Positions 26,383 to 33,054 of a DNA stretch of 64,000 bases are shown piece after piece; the first letter of the stretch is position 1; the number at the start of each line of letters is the position of its first letter. The notes beneath the pieces were generated by a model that saw only the letters and a list, made by a program, of their open reading frames with translations, ran no database searches and was not told the origin of the DNA. The position numbers and the translations under genes are program-made. This DNA comes from LZORAL124-50-18 sp051208045 (lineage in GTDB: Bacteria; Pseudomonadota; Gammaproteobacteria; Pseudomonadales; Oleiphilaceae), in contig JBPJFY010000001.1 in the NCBI GenBank assembly GCA_051208045.1, forward strand, positions 186,001 through 250,000, in the 5' to 3' direction.

Positions 26383-27984
26383 ATGGAAAAAGGTGCTGAA
26401 TATGACTTCGTAATCGTCGGAAGTGGCTTTGGTGGCAGTGTGGCCGCACTGCGATTGGTGCAAAAAGGTTACCGGGTGGCGTTGCTGGAGCAAGGTCGAC
26501 GGGTAACGCCTGCCGATATGCAGGAAGCAGATCGACATCCGCACAAATTTCTCTGGGAGCCGGCGCTCCGGCTAAAAGGGTACTTTTCCCAGGTGCATTT
26601 TCAGCATGCGTCTGTATTTCGAGGCGTGGGCGTGGGCGGCGGCAGTCTTGTGTATGCCGCTGTGCTGCTCCGCCCCAAAGCTGCGTTTTATCAGGCAGAA
26701 GATTGGCGGCACCTTGCCGATTGGCAAAGAGAGTTAGCCGCTCATTACGATACCGCCAGTCATATGTTAGGCGTTACACCCAATCCCTGTCACTTTGCCA
26801 TGGATCAGCAGCTCAAGCAAACGGCAGAGGTGATGGGGAAGGGGGAGACCTTCGGGACGGTGCAACAGGGTATTTTCTTTGGCCAATCCGAGCAGCCCGG
26901 GGAGGCACGGTTTCACGAGGACCCGTTTTTTAATGGCGCCGGGCCCCACCGGGTCAGTTGCAATTTCTGTGGCAAATGCGTGACAGGGTGTGCCGTCGGT
27001 GCAAAAAATTCGCTGGACAAGAACTACCTTTACCTGGCAGAAAAGCGTGGACTCACCATTTTCCCGGAGCACAAAGTGACCCGTATTGAGCCGCTGCGTC
27101 GAGGATATCTGGTGCGGGCCGAAACCACGTCAAAGCAGGGCCACCGACGCTGGTTCAAAGCGAACAAAATTGTACTGGCCGCGGGTGTGCTGGGTACGTT
27201 AGAGCTGCTGTTCCGATGTCGGGATGAGTGGGGTACCCTGCCGGATGTTTCACCCATGCTGGGCGCGCGCGTGCGTACCAACAGTGAAGCGCTGGTGGCT
27301 TCCATGGCGAAAGCGAAGGGCGTGGATCTGACGCGCGGGACCACCATCTCCAGTGATTTCTATCCGGACGAAAGTACACACATCACCCAAAATCGATTGG
27401 CTCCGGCGCATAACCTGATGCGGTTTTATTTTGGTCCGATGGTGGATGATGCGAATCCAGGGCGCAGGGCACGTCGGACGTTAGGGGCGATAATCAAAGC
27501 CCCCTGGCAATCGACGCGGGCCTGGCGTGACCGGAATTGGCACAAGAAAACCACCCTGTTAACCGTCATGCAGAGTGCCAATAATGAAATGGCGATGACC
27601 TGGCAGCGCGCCCGCTTTTGGCCCGTGAAGAGTAAGTTGCGAACACTGCCGGGGCGGGGGAAAATGGCACCGACGTATCTACCCGTGGCGAATGCTGCGG
27701 CGCGCGCATTCGCGGCCGAAAGTCAGGGAGAGGCACAGAGCATATTGATGGAGAGTGTGTTGAATCGATCCCTGACAGCGCACATCCTGGGGGGGTGTCC
27801 GATGGGGAGTCATGCGTTGGACGGGGTGGTGGATGTACAGCACCGCCTCTTCGGCTATCCAGACATTCTCGTGACCGATGCATCGGCTATCCCGGTGAAC
27901 ATTGGGGTGAATCCCAGTCTGACTATCACCGCCATGGCGGAGCGGGCGATGAGTTTTGTGCCGCCTCACCCTCGGGTGGACTGA
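26383..27984 (+). CDS. GMC-type FAD oxidoreductase with a four-cysteine cluster
   Basis: A 533-residue flavoprotein of the cholesterol oxidase-like GMC group. The FAD-binding Rossmann motif VGSGFGGSVAALRL is at residues 12-25 and the second GMC region is GVGVGGGSLVYAAVL (81-95). A conserved histidine/asparagine end (HILGGCPMGSHA, then VNPSLTITAMAERA) matches the active-site side. Unusual is CNFCGKCVTGCAVGAKNS with cysteines at 193, 196, 199 and 203, spaced like an iron-sulfur site. Start ATG 26383 chosen; an ATG at 26338 is possible. Likely oxidises a sterol or other hydrophobic alcohol, possibly passing electrons on rather than to oxygen; substrate unknown. Its last 19 bases overlap the convergent yaiI-type gene. 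Confidence 0.85.
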   Translation: MEKGAEYDFVIVGSGFGGSVAALRLVQKGYRVALLEQGRRVTPADMQEADRHPHKFLWEPALRLKGYFSQVHFQHASVFRGVGVGGGSLVYAAVLLRPKAAFYQAEDWRHLADWQRELAAHYDTASHMLGVTPNPCHFAMDQQLKQTAEVMGKGETFGTVQQGIFFGQSEQPGEARFHEDPFFNGAGPHRVSCNFCGKCVTGCAVGAKNSLDKNYLYLAEKRGLTIFPEHKVTRIEPLRRGYLVRAETTSKQGHRRWFKANKIVLAAGVLGTLELLFRCRDEWGTLPDVSPMLGARVRTNSEALVASMAKAKGVDLTRGTTISSDFYPDESTHITQNRLAPAHNLMRFYFGPMVDDANPGRRARRTLGAIIKAPWQSTRAWRDRNWHKKTTLLTVMQSANNEMAMTWQRARFWPVKSKLRTLPGRGKMAPTYLPVANAAARAFAAESQGEAQSILMESVLNRSLTAHILGGCPMGSHALDGVVDVQHRLFGYPDILVTDASAIPVNIGVNPSLTITAMAERAMSFVPPHPRVD

Positions 27985-28418
27985 CTCAACAAGCGATCCA
28001 GGTGGTTGGCAAACTTTTGTCGATCGCCCTGACTGAGCGGTGGTGGGCCGGACGTTTCATAGCCACTGGCCCGCATCGTATCCATAAAGTCGCGCATGTT
28101 CAGCCGCCCGCGAATCGTGTCGCGGGTGTAGAGTTCACCCCGCGGATTCAGGGCAAGCGCGCCTTTGTCGATGACTTCGCTCGCGAGGGGAATGTCGGCA
28201 GTAATCACCAGATCACCCGCTTCGCTGCACCGCACGATTTCGTTGTCGGCAATATCAAAGCCAGGCGGCACCTGCCGGGTGCTCAGGTAGGGAGAGGCGG
28301 GAACGCGCAGCGGCTGGTTGGCCACCAGCGTGGCTTCTATCCGGGTGCGGATGGCCGCGCGGTAAATGATTTCTTTGATGACCACCGGGCACGCATCGGC
28401 ATCCACCCATATTTTCAT
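27966..28418 (-). CDS. YaiI/YqxD family protein (UPF0178, DUF188)
   Basis: A 150-residue PIN-like protein with start ATG 28418 (AGGAAA upstream) and the family N-terminus MKIWVDADACPVVIKEII. Other conserved acidic segments are GFDIADNEIV and GDLVITADIPLA, consistent with a metal-binding nuclease-like fold. E. coli YaiI is of the same size and unknown function. It overlaps the GMC oxidoreductase tail-to-tail and is 33 bases downstream of the GspF-like gene on the same strand. Confidence 0.92.
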   Translation of the reverse strand: MKIWVDADACPVVIKEIIYRAAIRTRIEATLVANQPLRVPASPYLSTRQVPPGFDIADNEIVRCSEAGDLVITADIPLASEVIDKGALALNPRGELYTRDTIRGRLNMRDFMDTMRASGYETSGPPPLSQGDRQKFANHLDRLLSQSTRG

Positions 28419-28451
28419 GGTATTGATTTCCTGTATCACAAAGCGAAGCGA

Positions 28452-29375
28452 TCAGAGTATCACACTGAACCCGGTTCCGATAATGAGCAGGTACAAAAAG
28501 CGGGGGAGCCAGTCAGCCAGATAGTCGTCAAATATCCGGATATCGGCTTCCAGGGTAATCAGGTGGTGCTGTACGGAGCTCTCCCAGTCGCCGGTCTTCT
28601 CAGCCAGTGTCAGCATGCGTTGCATTACCTGGGAAAACACGAGATCTGCGCGGATGATAGATTCCGCCAGGGCGCGCCCTTTTTCAACATTGGACAGGCA
28701 CGCATGAATCGCGTGTTGGTAGTTGTCTGCCGGTTGGAACGTGCGCATGTGCTGGCAGGCGCTGGCAAAGTCCACACCGGCGATCACCTGCCAGTGAAGC
28801 AGGTTCAGCCAATGATAGTCGTGCACTTTTTGCAGAATGCCCACCTCACGCATCCAGCCATAGCGCCAGAATCGCGGCAGCCAGAAATCGGCCTTTTCAC
28901 TCAGAATGTGCACAAACAGGCGGGTGAGTTTGTACAGTGCGATGAGAATGATTACGTTGATGGCCGTTTTCTGTAAGGCGAGTGCGCCCGGGAGCTTGAC
29001 CAGATTGACGATGGTGACTAGTGCGACCATCACGGCAAAAATAAAAAACGGGTACAGGAGCTTGCCGGTAACTTTCTTGCGCCAGGCAGTGTTGACTTCA
29101 ATCTCGGTTGCGAGCCATTTCAAGGTGCTTTCAAGTTTGCCTGCGTTCTCGGCAATGCGCAGCGCCTGCAGGTGAAAGCTGCGAAACACGCCTGTTTTTT
29201 CACAGGCCTGCGCCAGGGTTTGCCCGTTGGAAATCCGCCTTTCCAGTCGGTGCCAAGCGGTATTTTCCGGATGAGCTTCGGCCATTTTTCTGCAGGCCGC
29301 CTGCAGGCTGACACCGGTGCTGAATAGCGTTGCCAGTTCCCGGATTTCGCTGGGAGAGAGTGTGGGCATAAACAA
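28452..29375 (-). CDS. Orphan type II secretion F/PilC-like membrane protein
   Basis: A 307-residue protein with a GspF/PilC-type duplicated cytoplasmic domain: first copy residues ~1-90 (ATLFSTGVSLQAACRKMAE, LRIAENAGKLESTLKWLA), then membrane segments around 105-155 (LLYPFFIFAVMVALVTIV, INVIILIALYKLTRL), second copy ~180-285 (WQVIAGVDFASACQHM, MLTLAEKTGDWESSVQ), and a C-terminal membrane segment. It is shorter than typical GspF (about 400). No GspE/PilB ATPase, pseudopilin or secretin gene lies nearby, so it is an orphan. It may serve a minor pilus or assembly system encoded elsewhere. Confidence 0.78.
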   Translation of the reverse strand: MFMPTLSPSEIRELATLFSTGVSLQAACRKMAEAHPENTAWHRLERRISNGQTLAQACEKTGVFRSFHLQALRIAENAGKLESTLKWLATEIEVNTAWRKKVTGKLLYPFFIFAVMVALVTIVNLVKLPGALALQKTAINVIILIALYKLTRLFVHILSEKADFWLPRFWRYGWMREVGILQKVHDYHWLNLLHWQVIAGVDFASACQHMRTFQPADNYQHAIHACLSNVEKGRALAESIIRADLVFSQVMQRMLTLAEKTGDWESSVQHHLITLEADIRIFDDYLADWLPRFLYLLIIGTGFSVIL

Positions 29376-29489
29376 TGAATCGACTGTGGAGTGATGATTG
29401 GTAACAGTATAGTCGTTTGGGGTGCATCTATTCTTCAGCCGTTTATAATACGCTCATGTTTAATCCAACGATGGTGATAAGGGCAGGGC

Positions 29490-30032
29490 ATGGCGAATTC
29501 ACTTCAAGAACAGTTGATGAAAGCGGGTTTGGTGGATAAAAAGTCCGCCAGTAAAGTAAAAAAAGAGAAAAATAAACAGGCACGGCAAACCCGTCGAAGC
29601 GGTGAAGAGGCCCAGGCGTCCGAGCAGTGGGTGAAAGCGGCACGGGAGGAAAAACTGGAAAAAGATCGCGCGCTGAATAAGCAAGCCCAGGATGAAGCGC
29701 AGAAGAAAGCGATCGCAGCACAAATTGTTCAGCTGGTGGATGCCCATCGCATTGCCTACGATGCCGGGGAGGTGGGATTCCAGTTTGCCGACGCGGGAAA
29801 AGTGAAAAAACTGTATGTCACTCCGCTGTTGCAGGATCAACTGTCCAAAGGCATTGTCGCCATTGCCCGATCTGAGTCCGGTTATGCGCTGATTCCCAAA
29901 ATCGTGGCCGAAAAAATCCTGGAACGAGGGGCCGAGACCATTGTCTTTCTGAATCAACCGGAAGGCACAGGCGCGGCAGACGCCGATGATCCCTATGCAG
30001 ACTACCAGATCCCTGATGATTTGATGTGGTAG
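29490..30032 (+). CDS. DUF2058 family protein (YaiL-like)
   Basis: A 180-residue, highly charged protein, the size of E. coli YaiL (179). The N-terminus MANSLQEQLMKAGLVDKKSA and the lysine-rich coiled region KSASKVKKEKNKQARQTRR are family features; the C-terminal half (about 105-180) is a compact domain with KVKKLYVTPLLQDQLSKG. An AGGGCAGGGC site precedes the ATG. YaiL has been described as nucleoprotein/polynucleotide-associated; function unknown. Stand-alone between a divergent GspF-like gene and the c-di-GMP gene. Confidence 0.9.
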   Translation: MANSLQEQLMKAGLVDKKSASKVKKEKNKQARQTRRSGEEAQASEQWVKAAREEKLEKDRALNKQAQDEAQKKAIAAQIVQLVDAHRIAYDAGEVGFQFADAGKVKKLYVTPLLQDQLSKGIVAIARSESGYALIPKIVAEKILERGAETIVFLNQPEGTGAADADDPYADYQIPDDLMW

Positions 30033-30118
30033 GCTGCCACGGGCGTTTTTGGTAATCCCCTGAATTTCATCTAAATTGAATAGATAGCCTTTCACACTTG
30101 TTGGCAGTATCCGTTTAG

Positions 30119-32719
30119 ATGAAAGCATTGAATCGCGCCTATTTGAACGCCGTTTTCGGCCTGTTCGTGCTCGGCATCCTGTGTGCCGGGCCGCTGCATG
30201 CGCGTACGCTGCAACTCGATGAGCAAGGGGCATCCAACCTGTCTTCACATATGGACTACCTTGTGGACCCGGGAACCAACCTGGAGTTAACGGATGTTCG
30301 CTCGGATCAGATGAGTAAGCGGTGGCGTTATGTCACTGATGGTACCGTGAATCTCGGTTTTCGCAAAGAAGCCTACTGGTTTCGTTTCTCACTGCACAAC
30401 GCTACCCCGCGCGCAGCTGCCCGTCTGCTTGAGCTGAGTTATCCGTTGCTGGACTGGATCAGCATCTACGAACTGGATGAACAGGGCAAACTGCAGGAGG
30501 CCTTTGAAACGGGTGATCATGAGCCGTTCAATCAGCGCTTCTTAAATTACAAAACCTTTGTTTTCCCCATCAACTTGCCTGCGGAGTCTACCCGACATTT
30601 TTATATTCGGGTGAAAACCACCAGTTCCCTGCAGGTACCGATGGTGCTCTGGAAGAAAGATGCTTTTTATCAGTTGGCGCTGGTGGAAGCGCAGTGGAAC
30701 ATGCTGTACTTCGGTGTCATCATCGCCATGATTCTGGTGAATCTGTTCTTCCTCGTCACATTGAAAGAGATTATGTACCTCTGGTACATTGGATTTGTCG
30801 CGTCCTATGCTCTGCTGGTGGCGGCTCTGAACGGGATAGCCTACCAGTACCTCTGGCCGTTTTTTCCGCTGCTGCAGGACTACTCGGTGTCGACGCTGGT
30901 GCCGTTGTGTGCGTTGTTTGGCTCCCTGTTCACCCGGGAATTTCTGGTGACGAAGGAAACGGCACCGCGGTGGGATTGGGTGCTGGTCGCAATTTTGCTG
31001 GCAGCGGTGTTCTGCCTCGTGCTGGCATTTGTGCTGGATTACCAGTACGCCATACGTATCTCAGCTGTCATGACGCTGCCGGCCAGTGTGTGTGTGTTGG
31101 CGATTGGTCCTTATTTGTGGGCGAATGGCCACCAGGTGGCGCGGTTTTTCTCGTTGGCCTGGATCGTGATGATGCTGGGTACCGCCGTGCTGGCATTGAG
31201 TAAGCTGGGGGTTTTTCCGCGCAACTTCTTCTCCGAATATGTGTTTCAGGTGGGCAGTGCGCTGGAGGCGGTCTTGCTCACTATTGCCTTAGCCGATCGC
31301 TTTAATATTGAACGCCGTGAAAAGCTGGCAGCACAACATGCCGCGCTCAGGGAAGCGCAACAGCGTCGTCAGCTGGAAAACAGTATGCTCCATCAGGCGA
31401 CGCACCACCCCCGCACCGGCATGCCCAATGCCGTGTTTCTGGAATCGGAAATTACCCGCCGCATCGAAAACAAACCGCTGAACGCGTTTGCCGTGGTGCT
31501 GGTGCATCTGGGGCGCTTTCACGAGATCAACAAAACCCTGGGGCACGAGAGTGCGGATCGCTTACTCTTGCAGTTTTTACGAGATTTCAAGCAACAAACC
31601 AAACAGCTACCGTCAATCAGCCCCATCAACCAAGGAAAAAGTGAAACCCATTATATTGCGGCTGTGGAAGGGGTAACGTTCGCGCTGGTGTTGAATGAAT
31701 CGGATCACCAGGAGCTGGCGGCGACGCTGCGGGAATTGATTTACGGTGTGCAGAAGCCGCTCGTGTTCAATGGCATGCAGATCGTGCTGGGTTGTCGCGT
31801 GGGCGTGGCGGTTTACCCGGAGCACAGCAAGAGTTATGCACCTTTGGTGCGACAGGCGCAAGTGGCGATGGATGCCCCCAGGAATGCGACGGCCTTACCG
31901 CTCACGGTCTATTCTCAAGCCATCGATTCCTACAACGAGCGTCGTCTGGCATTAATGGGCGAGTTACAGAAAGCGATTGCCCATGACACGCTCGAAATGT
32001 ACTTCCAACCGAAGTATGACTTACAGGCGGATTGTGTGTACGGCCTGGAGGCCTTGGTTCGCTGGAATCACCGTGACTTTGGGTTTGTTCCCCCGGACGA
32101 GTTTGTACCGCTGGCGGAGAAGTCCGGCGTGATACAAGAGTTGACCCGGTGGGTAATGAAGCAGTCGCTCGCCACCTACCTGACATTAAAAGAGCATGGC
32201 TTTGATTTGAGCATCTCCATAAACATCTCCGCCATTAACCTGAGTGAAACCGATTTCGCAGAGTTCACGATCGCTCAGCTGGCATCGCTTCAGGTGCCCG
32301 CCGACAAGGTCACGCTAGAGGTAACAGAGACGGCGGTGTCCACTGACCTGTTCAACATGGTGAAGATTCTGCAAAGCATCAAGGACACTGGAGTGAAGGT
32401 GTCCATTGATGATTTCGGAACCGGGTATTCGTCGCTGTCTTACATCAAGACGCTACCGGTGGCGGAAATCAAGATCGATAAATCGTTGATTTTTGATATG
32501 GAGCACTCCGCAGACAATCGCGTAATTGTAAAAACGGCCGTGGATATGGGGCACGGGCTCGGCTACAGCGTGGTGGCAGAAGGGGTGGAAGATGAGCATA
32601 CCATGCTGGATCTCAAAGCCATGAAATGCGATTGCATGCAGGGGTACTTCCTCAGTAAGCCGCTGCCGCTGCCCGCCTTGGTGAGCTGGTTGCGCGAGCG
32701 GGAAGCCAAAGCCTCCTGA
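30119..32719 (+). CDS. 7TMR-DISM membrane receptor with degenerate GGDEF and EAL domains
   Basis: An 866-residue inner-membrane signalling protein. It has a signal peptide (ending LHARTL), a periplasmic 7TMR-DISM sensory domain (about 35-170, FRKEAYWFRFSLHN), seven membrane segments (about 195-395), a coiled linker (HAALREAQQRRQLEN), then a GGDEF-type domain and an EAL domain. The GGDEF signature is replaced by AAVEGVTFALV, so cyclase activity is unlikely. The EAL part keeps its key pieces: LEALVRW (Glu644), NISAINL, EVTET, DDFGTGYSSL, KIDKSLI and VVAEGVED. It should be a c-di-GMP phosphodiesterase responding to a periplasmic ligand, lowering c-di-GMP. No neighbours share its pathway. Confidence 0.9.
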   Translation: MKALNRAYLNAVFGLFVLGILCAGPLHARTLQLDEQGASNLSSHMDYLVDPGTNLELTDVRSDQMSKRWRYVTDGTVNLGFRKEAYWFRFSLHNATPRAAARLLELSYPLLDWISIYELDEQGKLQEAFETGDHEPFNQRFLNYKTFVFPINLPAESTRHFYIRVKTTSSLQVPMVLWKKDAFYQLALVEAQWNMLYFGVIIAMILVNLFFLVTLKEIMYLWYIGFVASYALLVAALNGIAYQYLWPFFPLLQDYSVSTLVPLCALFGSLFTREFLVTKETAPRWDWVLVAILLAAVFCLVLAFVLDYQYAIRISAVMTLPASVCVLAIGPYLWANGHQVARFFSLAWIVMMLGTAVLALSKLGVFPRNFFSEYVFQVGSALEAVLLTIALADRFNIERREKLAAQHAALREAQQRRQLENSMLHQATHHPRTGMPNAVFLESEITRRIENKPLNAFAVVLVHLGRFHEINKTLGHESADRLLLQFLRDFKQQTKQLPSISPINQGKSETHYIAAVEGVTFALVLNESDHQELAATLRELIYGVQKPLVFNGMQIVLGCRVGVAVYPEHSKSYAPLVRQAQVAMDAPRNATALPLTVYSQAIDSYNERRLALMGELQKAIAHDTLEMYFQPKYDLQADCVYGLEALVRWNHRDFGFVPPDEFVPLAEKSGVIQELTRWVMKQSLATYLTLKEHGFDLSISINISAINLSETDFAEFTIAQLASLQVPADKVTLEVTETAVSTDLFNMVKILQSIKDTGVKVSIDDFGTGYSSLSYIKTLPVAEIKIDKSLIFDMEHSADNRVIVKTAVDMGHGLGYSVVAEGVEDEHTMLDLKAMKCDCMQGYFLSKPLPLPALVSWLREREAKAS

Positions 32720-32724
32720 AGTAC

Positions 32725-33054
32725 TTACTGCAGGTTTGTCACTTCAAGCTGTTGAGCGAGGGTGCCAGTCGCCTCTGCGTAGCGTTCAATTCGCGACTGT
32801 TTTTGCCGAGCGGTGAGTTGTTTGATTTGCCACTCTTCCTTGCTCGCGGTTGCCCGGTCCGGGTGCGTAGCCAAATACACCAGTTTCTCCGGTTCCCGGC
32901 TGCGGAAATACTTGGCCCCGCGCCGGGTGGCGTGTTCTTGCCAGCGGCGTGCCACATCCGTGGTGATGCCCGTGTAGAGGCTGCCATCGGAGCAGAGAAT
33001 TATGTAAGTGAACCAGCTGAATTCGTTGACGGTGGGTGCTGGAGTGCCTGTAAT
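32725..33054 (-). CDS. GIY-YIG nuclease family protein, apparent ATT start
   Basis: The frame encodes a complete small GIY-YIG (UPF0213/YhbQ-like) domain: FSWFTYIILCSDGSLYTGIT, DVARRWQEH, GAKYFRS, EPEKLVYLA and EEWQIKQLTARQK. The upstream stop in this frame is TGA just before an AGGAG at about 33060-33065, and between them and the domain there is no ATG, GTG, TTG or CTG. The codon at normal distance from the AGGAG is ATT (33054), as in E. coli infC. A GTG at 32955 would delete the GIY-YIG motif. It overlaps the last 55 bases of the antiporter gene, suggesting coupling. Product about 109 residues; some such proteins cleave DNA, many are untested. A sequencing error is the alternative. Confidence 0.75.
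   Translation of the reverse strand: MTGTPAPTVNEFSWFTYIILCSDGSLYTGITTDVARRWQEHATRRGAKYFRSREPEKLVYLATHPDRATASKEEWQIKQLTARQKQSRIERYAEATGTLAQQLEVTNLQ

Noticed and set aside
27795..28976. A 393-codon open frame on the plus strand
   Set aside because: It runs antisense through the YaiI-like and GspF-like genes, both of which have clear family motifs; its own translation shows no domain.
32725..32955. GIY-YIG gene starting at GTG 32955
   Set aside because: This start would remove the GIY-YIG motif that lies in the same open frame upstream, and it has no ribosome site.
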